Below, one piece after another: positions 51,501-58,751 of a DNA stretch of 64,000 nucleotides. A program made the position numbers and the translations under genes. How positions within the stretch are numbered: the stretch's first letter is position 1; each line of letters begins with the position of its first letter. The stretch is from Holophagaceae bacterium. Lineage in GTDB: Bacteria > Acidobacteriota > Holophagae > Holophagales > Holophagaceae. The stretch is from positions 1 to 64,000 of the forward strand of contig JANYBM010000140.1 in the NCBI GenBank assembly GCA_025361125.1, in the 5' to 3' direction. The notes under the pieces are model-generated. The model saw only the letters and a program-made list of their open reading frames with translations. It was not told the origin of the DNA and ran no database searches.

Positions 51501-51668
51501 ATCCATGGTGGAGATGCGGCCCGACATGGCCGCAGGGCCGATGTTGCGAATGCCCAGGCCGGAAATGGTTTCAGACTCAAGCTTGACGGGCTCGGGCTTG
51601 GCCTCCTGCGAGTTGAGCATCATGCTGCTGATGGCAAGGCCAAACATGATTCGCGAGATTCGGCGCAT
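48561..51668 (-). CDS. Large exported BNR/sortilin-like beta-propeller protein
   Basis: 1035 aa from the ATG at 51668 (GGAGG upstream); the track frame adds 50 unlikely residues. A signal peptide (MRRISRIMFGLAISSMMLNSQEA) is followed by many BNR/VPS10-type repeats, each with S/T-x-D-x-G-x-T/N-W (TTDGGENWTLM, TLDGGKTWTRI, SRNGGKNWTNV, TSDFGKSWRSL), consistent with two stacked propellers to about residue 750. The C-terminal 280 residues include a beta domain and an Arg/Lys/Glu-rich helical region. Such proteins are often labelled glycosyl hydrolase, but no catalytic residues are evident. Proposed role: extracellular or periplasmic binding. Confidence 0.85.
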   Translation of the reverse strand: MRRISRIMFGLAISSMMLNSQEAKPEPVKLESETISGLGIRNIGPAAMSGRISTMDGVHEKGRTTLFVGAASGGVWKSVNGGTTFKAVFDKYNQSIGAIRIDPKDPKTVWVGTGETWVRNSVSLGNGVYKTTDGGENWTLMGLPDSERIAGIEVDPTDSNIVFVAAMGHLWNSNSERGLYKTLDGGKTWTRILFINDDTGCASLILNPKNPKIIYASMWQYRRKPWAFESGGPGSGLFKSTDGGATWTKLSEGTSHGLPVGDLGRIALALSPSNPQIVYANVEAKDSALFRSDDGGETWVRGHSGANTIIRPFYFGSLFVDPKDPMRVYKPGLNMTVSDDGGKTFSVIGGSAHGDWHATWIDPENPERIYAGTDGGFYGSEDRGANWRFMRNLPIGQYYHVALDMALPYRVFGGLQDNSSWMGPSRTGGSIQNRHWKNLYGGDGFWVQPDPTDANYVYAESQGGNAGRINLSLGESRFIQPQPGAGEPKFRWNWNTPLLLSPKDKTAVYMGAQYLFRSHDHGQTWERLGGDLTTNDPTKQQQEDSGGLTVDNSSAETHCTIYTISESPRNTKTIWVGTDDGNVQLSRNGGKNWTNVVANIPGLPKNTWVSWIEASTFDEGTAFATFDGHGTGDMSPRIYMTSDFGKSWRSLSTPELKGFAHVVKQDPVNPSLLYLGTEAGLFISLDGGGQWAAFKGGDFPPVPVRDIAIHPRDKDVVLATHGRGLWIIDDITPLRMLTPELLAKNVAFLPTRPSTFNELGNDGWSDGDAEYDGRGPKDGAAIAYYQKKRHIFGDLKFEIFDAAGNLIDTFSGDKRKGLNRLYWAMRMKAPKVPTGASIAGGAFLGPQVLEGAYLVKMTKGKETLSTNLQILPDPLSLHTRQEREAQFTAAMDLYHVLAAMTYTVDRIVDLRDQGRGLASKATDEQLKNRLQAFSSTLETLRNKYVPVKEGGGITGEERLRDFVALLYGAITGYPGKPSAAQLDRKEALKKEIATADDQVESYLQKELPGLNQGLASQQLSLTPMSHEDWQKAQRK

Positions 51669-51717
51669 CGGTCCTCCGGTGGAGCAAGAACAGTTATCGT
51701 GCTGGAGGTGCTTGAGC

Positions 51718-52524
51718 TCAGCCTTTCTTTTCCGGGACGGCCGACTTGGCTGGCTCAGCGGTTTTCGCAGGCGCTGGCTCAGCCTTTTTCTCTGGCATCT
51801 TGAATATCGCGTCGTCAATGGCAGGGTTTATTTCCACCTTTTCGATGGTCAATTTCTGTTTTTCAGGACGCCCCTTGGCACCCATCTCCATGGAGTGGGG
51901 CATCATCACGCCACCTTCTTCTTTGTAGTCGCCGAGGGTGGTCTCGGTCTCAATATCTGTGCCACGTACTGTGCGTTTGCTGGCCTGCTTCACGGCCAGA
52001 AAAGAATCTGCGTCCAAGTAGATGATCTGGGTGTTGCCATTCTTCAGCGTCAGCTTCAGCTTATGAGCAGAACTGCCTTCCACGTCCTCCTTGCCCAGGT
52101 ACTCAACTTTGTGGCCTTTGTCCTTGTAATCAACCAGGGGACCATCAAGGTCCGCCTGCTGCTCGGCATTCTTGAGGGCGTCAGCATCCATGAGTTCAGC
52201 GTCCTTTTTACCGCCATAGCCGGCGAAGGGGTTGATGGTCCAACCACTCTTGCCGTCAAACGCTTCGATGAGATGCATGTTCTGAACTGTCACGTCCTGA
52301 TAGAAACTGCCGGGCCTCTTCTGCTCCATCACAAAAGGCGCCTCCATGGGACCAAAAGCAGCCTTCCCGGTGATTCGGATGGCTTTGATTGCCTTCAATT
52401 TGGCCATGCCGCCCATGGCCTCTACATTCTTGGCGATGATCTGATCAGCGCTCTGGACCTGGGCCATGAGGGGCGCTGCCGCAATGATGGGCACGACGAT
52501 GAGGTGAAGCAGGCGATGGGTCAT
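51718..52524 (-). CDS. LolA-like/outer-membrane lipoprotein-sorting-type exported protein
   Basis: 268 aa from the ATG at 52524 (GGAGGT upstream). Signal peptide ends near AAAPLMAQ. The body has a half-barrel pattern (ADQIIAKNVEAMGGMAKLKAIKAIRITGK, then alternating strands such as SSAHKLKLTLKNGNTQIIYLDADSFLAVKQ) similar to LolA/LppX-type lipid carriers (COG2834-like). The C-terminal tail is low complexity (KKAEPAPAKTAEPAKSAVPEKKG). It lies 49 bp upstream of the BNR-repeat gene on the same strand, so the two may form an operon. Lipid or hydrophobic ligand handling is an inference from fold pattern. Confidence 0.72.
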   Translation of the reverse strand: MTHRLLHLIVVPIIAAAPLMAQVQSADQIIAKNVEAMGGMAKLKAIKAIRITGKAAFGPMEAPFVMEQKRPGSFYQDVTVQNMHLIEAFDGKSGWTINPFAGYGGKKDAELMDADALKNAEQQADLDGPLVDYKDKGHKVEYLGKEDVEGSSAHKLKLTLKNGNTQIIYLDADSFLAVKQASKRTVRGTDIETETTLGDYKEEGGVMMPHSMEMGAKGRPEKQKLTIEKVEINPAIDDAIFKMPEKKAEPAPAKTAEPAKSAVPEKKG

Positions 52525-52662
52525 AAGACCTCCATTTGGGTTAATCAGGGGGGAAGAAAAAGCAAGGATCAGGATGCAAGGGAAAAGCGTTTTGGACACC
52601 AGATTATTTTAGGAAAACCACATCTGCCGCCAAACCGCGGGAATGCGCCGCTCAGTGGGGGT

Positions 52663-53988
52663 CTAGCGCATGGCTTCCATGGGGCTAAGACGCGAAGCCT
52701 TCAACGCAGGGTACAGACCGAACACCAGTGCTAGACCCAAAGCCACGGCCCACGCCAAAAGCAGTCCCATGGGATTCACCACGAGGCCATACGGAAAATT
52801 GGCGGAAAGAGCCTTGCAGACCATGGTGCCCCCAAGAGTTCCCGCAGTGGCACCAAGCACCGCCAATACCAAGGCTTCGAGCAGGAACTGGATGAAAATT
52901 TCATGATCCGAAGCCCCCAGGGCCTTGCGCAGCCCGATTTCGAAACGCCGATCGCTGAAGCTGATGAGCATGACGCTCAACACACCCACACCACCTACCA
53001 ATAGCACCGTGGCCGCAAGACTCTGCAAGACCACCTGCCAGCCCCAGATTTGGTCCTTGAACTGCTGATAGGCGCGCACCAGTTCTGCTCCTAGGTCCGC
53101 CACCTCGATGTCCTCGATGCCGTGATGGGCCTGCTTGGCCCGACTCAAGAGCATGGCGCTTACTTCGTCCACATCTTTCTTGGATTTCAATTTCACCGCC
53201 AATTGGCTCAACTTATGGGTTGTATCCATGCGGTCCATATAGGCTTCCAATGGCATCAGGATTCCGTTGCCATCAAGCCAGGTGTCGTCGCTCATCACCT
53301 GCAAGGGAGCGAGCACCCCAACGATGAGAAAGCTTTGTGCTTCAAGCTGGACAGTTCGGCCCACCGGGTCCGCGCCGCCAAATAGTTTCGAAGCGATGCT
53401 TGAACCCACCACCACCACGGCGCTGCGGCGTTTGGAATCCGCTTCGGTAAGGCCACGACCCATCCCGATGCGGCGATTCATCCAGGAGAAATAATCGGGT
53501 GTCACACCGATGGCAAAGGTGCGTTCCGTACCTCCAATGACCCGCACTGGTGTCTGCTTGTAAGCGCGCGGAAGAAAGGCCAGCACTTTGTCATGGGGTG
53601 CCGTGAGTCGTGAGAGATCTTCGGACCTGAGCCCCGGGCTCATGGCAAAACGCTTTTGCTCTTCCGTGGTTTCCGGATCTTTGGGCGTCAGCATCACAGT
53701 CCCATCAAAACTCAGTCCGGAAAATCCGGTGCTGATCTTATCGACTACGCCATCCATCACGGAGGTCATGATCACCAGCGCAAAAACGCCGAGCATGAGC
53801 AAGGTCAACGTCAAGAAGCTCCGCAGCTTGTGGGCCCAAAGTTCTGTCAGCCCTGTACGAATCACTTCCAGCACCAGCGCCAGGCGGGCAGAGAAAGAAA
53901 AGCGATGATCGCCAAATCCTGGTGATGATTCCACGCCGTCCAAAAGGCTTGGCCCCGGTGCTACCAGGCTAGAGGTCGTGTCATTCAT
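52663..53988 (-). CDS. MacB-type ABC transporter permease (second copy)
   Basis: About 441 aa from the ATG at 53988, whose first bases ATGAATGA overlap the preceding permease stop by 8 nt. Layout: one helix (about 43-65), a large periplasmic domain (about 75-300), then three helices with a FtsX signature (ISFSDRRFEIGLRKALGASDHEIFIQFLLEAL). The N-terminal 35 residues are a cytoplasmic extension absent from the first permease. It pairs with the other permease, the ATPase and the adaptor as one export system. Confidence 0.88.
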   Translation of the reverse strand: MNDTTSSLVAPGPSLLDGVESSPGFGDHRFSFSARLALVLEVIRTGLTELWAHKLRSFLTLTLLMLGVFALVIMTSVMDGVVDKISTGFSGLSFDGTVMLTPKDPETTEEQKRFAMSPGLRSEDLSRLTAPHDKVLAFLPRAYKQTPVRVIGGTERTFAIGVTPDYFSWMNRRIGMGRGLTEADSKRRSAVVVVGSSIASKLFGGADPVGRTVQLEAQSFLIVGVLAPLQVMSDDTWLDGNGILMPLEAYMDRMDTTHKLSQLAVKLKSKKDVDEVSAMLLSRAKQAHHGIEDIEVADLGAELVRAYQQFKDQIWGWQVVLQSLAATVLLVGGVGVLSVMLISFSDRRFEIGLRKALGASDHEIFIQFLLEALVLAVLGATAGTLGGTMVCKALSANFPYGLVVNPMGLLLAWAVALGLALVFGLYPALKASRLSPMEAMR

Positions 53989-55234
53989 AACGCAGTGCTT
54001 CCATTGGGGAAAGCCGGCTGGCTTTCCATGCAGGCACCAGAGCGAACAGAAATCCAAACATGATGGCCAATGCGAAGGCCCAGAGAAAACTGCTCAGTTC
54101 CATGCCCAGCGGGACCCCGATGTAGTGGGTGATGAACCACGAGAACCCTACGCCGACCCCAAGTCCGACCGTGCTTCCCAGCGCCGTGAGTAGAAGCGCT
54201 TCGGTCATGAATTCCTTGAAGATTTCTCGGCCCCCGGCGCCAATGGCCATCTTCACGCCCACCTCCCGCACGCGCTCTTTCAGTGATGCCAATTGGATAT
54301 TCACATTGACAATGCCACCGCCCAGCAGGGCAAGCACACCACTCAACATGAAGATGATGTTGTACGCATCGCCAGTGTCCCGCCGCTTGCGCTCCCGCGC
54401 GGCCACATCATCCAGGCGAAAATCATCCTGTAGGCGATGGTTGGTTTTCAAAACAGAAGTGAGGCCTTTCGCAAAAGCCTCGATGGTGTCCACCTTCGGA
54501 ATGCGAAAGGTCACTTTATCCACCCGCTGATAGTTGTCCCCCTGCATGCGCTGCTGAACCAGGGTCGCGGGCACGGCGATGAGCCGGTTCTTGCGGTGGA
54601 ACATGTTGCCCTGGCCCGGCGTATCGCGGAAGCGGAAGATCCGTTGGTTCAACACGCCCACCACCGTTACGGGAACATCACCCACGCGAATGATGGCGCC
54701 CAGGCCGGCGCCAGATGGGAAATAGGTCTGATAGGCTTCACTTCCGAGTACCGCCACGGCCGCGGCGCCAGCGATATCAGATTGTGAAAAACTCCGCCCC
54801 TGGGCGATATCGTACCCTTCGATGGCCAGGTAATCGCCATTGATGCCTTGCACGCGCCGCTCCTGGTCAGTGAAAGCCGAGCGTACGCGGGCACGGGCAT
54901 TGCGCTGAACACTGACGCCCTCCACTTGGGCCGAAGCCAATCCGCGGCCATCATCCATATCCTGATGACGCAGCCCCAGGTTGGCATTTTGCAGGGCGGT
55001 GGGGGTGCCGTTATTGCCGATGTTGTTGGGCTGGACGTTGAGTTTGTCCAGACCTCCGAGCTTCACATAAAGGGTTTCGCTGCGCTTCCGGAAGGAATCC
55101 GTGATGGAAAAACCACCCAGCACCGAAGCCACGCCCAGCACGATGCCGAGGGTTTGGAGGCTTGACCGCCCAAGGTTTTCCCGGATTTCCATCCACGCGG
55201 ATTCCATCCGCAGGCGGAAGGCTCCGGTGCCCAT
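53981..55234 (-). CDS. MacB-type ABC transporter permease (first copy)
   Basis: 417 aa. A helix at about 27-47 (LGIVLGVASVLGGFS), a periplasmic MacB_PCD domain (about 50-280) and three C-terminal helices with the FtsX motif (LKERVREVGVKMAIGAGGREIFKEFMTEALLL). Its start codon shares one base with the ATPase stop (TGATG). Clearly different in sequence from the next permease, so a heterodimer is likely in place of the MacB homodimer; the ATPase is a separate protein. Confidence 0.88.
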   Translation of the reverse strand: MGTGAFRLRMESAWMEIRENLGRSSLQTLGIVLGVASVLGGFSITDSFRKRSETLYVKLGGLDKLNVQPNNIGNNGTPTALQNANLGLRHQDMDDGRGLASAQVEGVSVQRNARARVRSAFTDQERRVQGINGDYLAIEGYDIAQGRSFSQSDIAGAAAVAVLGSEAYQTYFPSGAGLGAIIRVGDVPVTVVGVLNQRIFRFRDTPGQGNMFHRKNRLIAVPATLVQQRMQGDNYQRVDKVTFRIPKVDTIEAFAKGLTSVLKTNHRLQDDFRLDDVAARERKRRDTGDAYNIIFMLSGVLALLGGGIVNVNIQLASLKERVREVGVKMAIGAGGREIFKEFMTEALLLTALGSTVGLGVGVGFSWFITHYIGVPLGMELSSFLWAFALAIMFGFLFALVPAWKASRLSPMEALRYE

Positions 55235-55923
55235 CAGGCAACACCTGCTATAGCGCCAGCAATGAGTCCATCGCGGATCTCCACCCGGCGCTGTGCCAGG
55301 GCGGCGATAGAGGGATCGTGGGTTACGAGCACCAAGGTATTTCCCATGGCGTTCAATTCCTGGAAGAGATCCAACACTTCCGCGCCCGTATGTGAATCCA
55401 GCGCTCCGGTAGGTTCGTCCGCCAACAACAACGCAGGTTCGTTCGCCAAGGCCCGGGCGATGGCCACACGCTGACGCTGCCCGCCGCTTAAATTGCCCGG
55501 AAGTACGTTCGCTTTTTCGGGCATGCCGACCTTTTCCAACAATGTCATGGCCCGTTCCCGGCGCTCTTTCCGACTCACCCCCGCATAGAGCATGGGCAAT
55601 TCCACATTACGCAGGATGCTGGCTTTGGGCATCAGGTTGTAGCTCTGGAAAATGAAGCCGATTTTGATATTACGGATGCGCGCCAGTTCACTTCCTGAAA
55701 GGCCTTGGACTTGGGTGCCATCAAGGGCGTAGGTTCCGCTGGTGGGGGCATCCAGGCAACCGATGATGGCCATAAGTGTGGATTTTCCAGAACCCGATGG
55801 TCCCACGAGCGCCACGAATTCGCCCTTGGTCACCGCGAGATCAATGCCTCGCAGTGCATGGACGGCTGTGCCGTTGGCGCCGAAGGTCTTGGTCAAAGCC
55901 TGGGTCTGGATGATGGGGGACAT
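55234..55923 (-). CDS. ABC transporter ATP-binding protein, MacB/LolD type
   Basis: 229 aa from the ATG at 55923. Walker A GPSGSGKST (about 40-48), Q-loop FIFQSYNLMP, signature LSGGQRQRVAIARAL and Walker B ALLLADEPTGALD with the switch His in VTHDPS. The DEPTGALD string is typical of the MacB/LolD/FtsE group that powers mechanotransmission rather than direct transport. GGAG is very close (2 nt) to this ATG, so the start is uncertain; the longer frame has a weak leader. Powers the two permeases encoded next. Confidence 0.92.
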   Translation of the reverse strand: MSPIIQTQALTKTFGANGTAVHALRGIDLAVTKGEFVALVGPSGSGKSTLMAIIGCLDAPTSGTYALDGTQVQGLSGSELARIRNIKIGFIFQSYNLMPKASILRNVELPMLYAGVSRKERRERAMTLLEKVGMPEKANVLPGNLSGGQRQRVAIARALANEPALLLADEPTGALDSHTGAEVLDLFQELNAMGNTLVLVTHDPSIAALAQRRVEIRDGLIAGAIAGVA

Positions 55924-55945
55924 CGCTCGCTCCGCTCGCGGGGGT

Positions 55946-56015
55946 GAAGGATGAAACTTGAAGGATGAATGATGAGGATTCTTCAACCTGCATTCTTCAG
56001 ACTTCAGCCTTAATT
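55946..56015. repeat. Degenerate heptanucleotide tandem array K (longest)
   Basis: Ten 7-mers in register: GAAGGAT GAAACTT GAAGGAT GAATGAT GAGGATT CTTCAAC CTGCATT CTTCAGA CTTCAGC CTTAATT. The first half (GAAGGAT type) is roughly the reverse complement of the second (CTTCAGA type), so it could fold back. The adaptor stop codon (56010-56012) is inside. Confidence 0.8.
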
Positions 56016-57224
56016 GTTCTCATCATCCTTTTCGACTTTTTTCTTGCTCACGTCTTCCAGGCTCACCTGGTCGTCTTTGGCAAGGCCGCCCAGGATTTCA
56101 ACGCGCTCCAGCGTTGCCACACCAGCTTTCACAGGCACGGCATCGAAGTATTCCTTCCAGTGATCCGATAGCCAGATGAACTTGGTCCGACCCGATAAAG
56201 CCTGTTTCGCCCGCTTCAAGTCTTCGGGAGTCAGAGTCTTTTTCAGACGGAAGACCACTGTTTGACCATCCTTGCGTTGCAATGCTTCCAGGGGCACAGA
56301 TATAGCACTGACGCGCTTCTCACCCAGAATTTCCACATTGGCGCTCATGCCAGTCTTGAAGGATTCACTGAGTTCATCAAGGGTGATTTCCACCTTGAAG
56401 ACTTTTATTTTCTCCAGTAGTTCGGCCGCCGGGGCGACGAAGCGGACCCGCCCCGTGAAGGTTTTTTGCGGGTAGGCATCAAGGTTGATACGCACCGTCT
56501 GGCCCACGGCCACCTTGGCGATATCCACCTCATTGAGATTCACCCGGATGATCAGGCTCTTGAGATCCGCCACGGTAAACACTACCGTGCCCGCATTGAA
56601 GCTCGATACTCCGCTGGTGATGGTGTCGCCCAACTCCACACCCCGCTTGATGACCACTCCATCCATGGGCGCAGCCACCCGCGCGATCTGCGTGGACGCG
56701 TTCCCGTTGATGGGAATGCCCCGGTCCTCGACGATCTGGAACCGGGTTTGGGCGGACTTGAACGTGTCCCGAGCCACATCCCGCTTTGCCACCGCATCTT
56801 TGAAGGCTTCTCCGCCGATCAGGCCCTGGTCAAAGAGCGCCTTTTGGGTGAGGAATTGGCGCTCCGCATCCTTCAGGTTCAATTGGGATGAACTGAGGCT
56901 GCTTTGGACCTCGGAAAGGCTTTGGGCCTGGGTCACATCCGGTTCCACTTCGGCCATCACCTGGTTCCTTTTGACCACGGCGCCTTCGCGAACTTTAAGC
57001 CCAACAATGCGGCCCGATACGGTGCTCTTCACATCCACCTTGGTGTAGGGATCCACGACACCCACTTCGCGCACACTAACCTGCAGGTCTTCAGCCTGGA
57101 CCTTGCCAATGCGAAACGGCGTCTCAGTGGATTTGCCCTTGTCCTTGCTGACAGTCTTGGCGAACAGGATGCCCCCGACGATCACCAGCGCAATGGCACC
57201 AATTGCCCACCACCGTTTATTCAT
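56010..57224 (-). CDS. MacA/HlyD-type periplasmic adaptor
   Basis: 404 aa from the ATG at 57224 (GGGGAAGG upstream); the track frame adds 97 residues of non-homologous leader. A helix at about 5-22 anchors it, then a lipoyl/barrel-sandwich half-motif (VDVKSTVSGRIVGLKVREGAVVKRNQVMAEVEP), a long helical hairpin (about 90-150), the second half-motif (APMDGVVIKRGVELGDTI), a beta-barrel and the membrane-proximal domain. It bridges the inner-membrane ABC complex to an outer-membrane channel; no TolC-like gene is in the window. First gene of the export operon. Confidence 0.9.
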   Translation of the reverse strand: MNKRWWAIGAIALVIVGGILFAKTVSKDKGKSTETPFRIGKVQAEDLQVSVREVGVVDPYTKVDVKSTVSGRIVGLKVREGAVVKRNQVMAEVEPDVTQAQSLSEVQSSLSSSQLNLKDAERQFLTQKALFDQGLIGGEAFKDAVAKRDVARDTFKSAQTRFQIVEDRGIPINGNASTQIARVAAPMDGVVIKRGVELGDTITSGVSSFNAGTVVFTVADLKSLIIRVNLNEVDIAKVAVGQTVRINLDAYPQKTFTGRVRFVAPAAELLEKIKVFKVEITLDELSESFKTGMSANVEILGEKRVSAISVPLEALQRKDGQTVVFRLKKTLTPEDLKRAKQALSGRTKFIWLSDHWKEYFDAVPVKAGVATLERVEILGGLAKDDQVSLEDVSKKKVEKDDENN

Positions 57225-57342
57225 GACCTTCCCCTTTGCCATTGAGGCTGAAAAAGAATCCGAGCCAGTCGGGTCTTGCATGGCTCTGGGTACGGGGGAA
57301 AGATGCGGGCGTTTATTCAGCCCTTGGGGCCACGGGGCAAGC

Positions 57343-58251
57343 TTAAGCCACGGACAATGCCTCCTCAGCTTGGCGTTCGACGGATTCAGTGAGGTTTTGA
57401 ATGAATTCCGGTCCGGGGAGCCAACCCTGACCCCGGAGCCATGCTTCAAGATGGGCGATGGGGTCTTTCCTGGACCAGATTTCCAGTTGGTCAGGATCCA
57501 CGTAGCGCTGGTCATCGTGTTCCGCGTGGCCCTTCATGCGGAAGGTTTCACAGACCAGGAACACCGGGCCACCTCCATCCAGGCAGAGCCGACGGGCCCG
57601 CTTGGAGGATTCCAACACTTCCAGCGAATTGTTGCCGTCCACCACCATCGTATAGGCACCCTGAGACCGCTCACTCATGTGCCCCTTCATCTGTTTTTCA
57701 GGTGACGTGGAATAGGCGAATCCATTCAGTTCACCAACTACGATGAGCGGGAGTTTCTGGACCACCGCGAAATTCAAGCCTTCGGAAAAAGCTCCGGTGG
57801 AAGAGCCACCATCGCCGATCCAGGTCATGGCGACTCGGGCTTCCTTTTTCTGCTGAAAACTGAGCGCCACGCCAGCCATGACAGGAATGAGCGCGCCCAG
57901 CATGGAGGTTGGGGCAAGGATGCCCCGGGCCACGCCCCCAAAATGGTTGTTGTGCTCACGACCGCCACTGGGTCCCGCGGTTCGCCCGAGGTATTGAAGA
58001 AAGACTTCTTTCGGCTGGATACCTCGCGCCAGCATGGAACCCAGGTTGCGGATCATGGGGCCAATGACATCGTCAGGGCCCAAGGCCAGGGCCGTTGCGC
58101 AGGCCGTGGCCTCTTGCCCCAGGCTGCGATAGACGCTGCCCATGGTGTGACCTTGGCGGAAGAGTTTCACCAGGCGTTCTTCCACCAGCCGGGTGAGCAG
58201 CATCGTTTCATACAGGTGTAAAGCCGTTGGTCGGTCCATAGCTCGGTCCAT
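57343..58251 (-). CDS. Thiamine pyrophosphate-dependent E1-alpha subunit (2-oxoacid dehydrogenase type)
   Basis: 302 aa from the ATG at 58251. The TPP/Mg motif is WIGDGGSSTGAFSEGLNFAVVQKLPLIVVGELNGFAYS, GDG...N as in the PDHA1/BCKDHA-type alpha subunit; EATACATALAL and the FRMKGHAEHDDQRYVDP string holding the regulatory/phosphorylation-loop region follow. The partner E1-beta (transketolase-like) is not in the window, so this may be an orphan or the operon may lie elsewhere. There is no clear ribosome site, and the divergent acetyltransferase begins 17 bp away. The native substrate (pyruvate, branched-chain oxoacid or acetoin) is not deducible. Confidence 0.85.
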   Translation of the reverse strand: MDRAMDRPTALHLYETMLLTRLVEERLVKLFRQGHTMGSVYRSLGQEATACATALALGPDDVIGPMIRNLGSMLARGIQPKEVFLQYLGRTAGPSGGREHNNHFGGVARGILAPTSMLGALIPVMAGVALSFQQKKEARVAMTWIGDGGSSTGAFSEGLNFAVVQKLPLIVVGELNGFAYSTSPEKQMKGHMSERSQGAYTMVVDGNNSLEVLESSKRARRLCLDGGGPVFLVCETFRMKGHAEHDDQRYVDPDQLEIWSRKDPIAHLEAWLRGQGWLPGPEFIQNLTESVERQAEEALSVA

Positions 58252-58268
58252 AGAGGTAGCATAGAACC

Positions 58269-58751
58269 ATGCTGAAACTCCGGTCCGCAACCCCTGAAGA
58301 TGCTCCATTGATTCTCCAGTACATCCGCGACCTGGCGGAGTACGAAAAGGATCCCGAAGCCGCTGTGGCCACGGAAGCAGACATCCTTCACCACGCCTTC
58401 TCAGAGCACCCCTTGATCCATGTGGTGCTGGCCGAATGGGAAGACCAGCCCGCGGGTTTCGCGCTCTACTTCTTCAATTTCAGTACCTGGCAAGGGAAGC
58501 CTGGGCTCTACCTGGAAGATCTTTTCGTCCGGCCAGCTTTCCGGGGGTCCGGCATTGGCAAGGCTCTGCTCAAACACCTGGCGCGCATCGCGGTGGACTC
58601 TGGCTGTACCCGCTACGTGTGGCAGGTTCTGGATTGGAACGAACCAAGCATTAAGTTCTACGAAGCTATGGGCGCGCGGCAGTTGAAAAACTGGATCACT
58701 TGCCGGGTGGATGGTGAAGCCCTGTCAAGGATGGCCGAAGGCGCCCCGTGA
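58269..58751 (+). CDS. GNAT N-acetyltransferase, spermidine/thialysine (SSAT) type
   Basis: 160 aa, cytosolic acetyl-CoA:amine acetyltransferase. SATPEDAPLILQYIRDLAEYEK opens it; YLEDLFVRPAFRGSGIGKALLKHLARIA holds motif A with the R-x-x-G-x-G/A acetyl-CoA loop; YVWQVLDWNEPSIKFYEAMGA is a near match to the SSAT/thialysine acetyltransferase family string. The substrate is probably a polyamine or lysine analogue. Its stop overlaps the GTG start of the CCA enzyme (GTGA), so the two are coupled. Confidence 0.85.
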   Translation: MLKLRSATPEDAPLILQYIRDLAEYEKDPEAAVATEADILHHAFSEHPLIHVVLAEWEDQPAGFALYFFNFSTWQGKPGLYLEDLFVRPAFRGSGIGKALLKHLARIAVDSGCTRYVWQVLDWNEPSIKFYEAMGARQLKNWITCRVDGEALSRMAEGAP

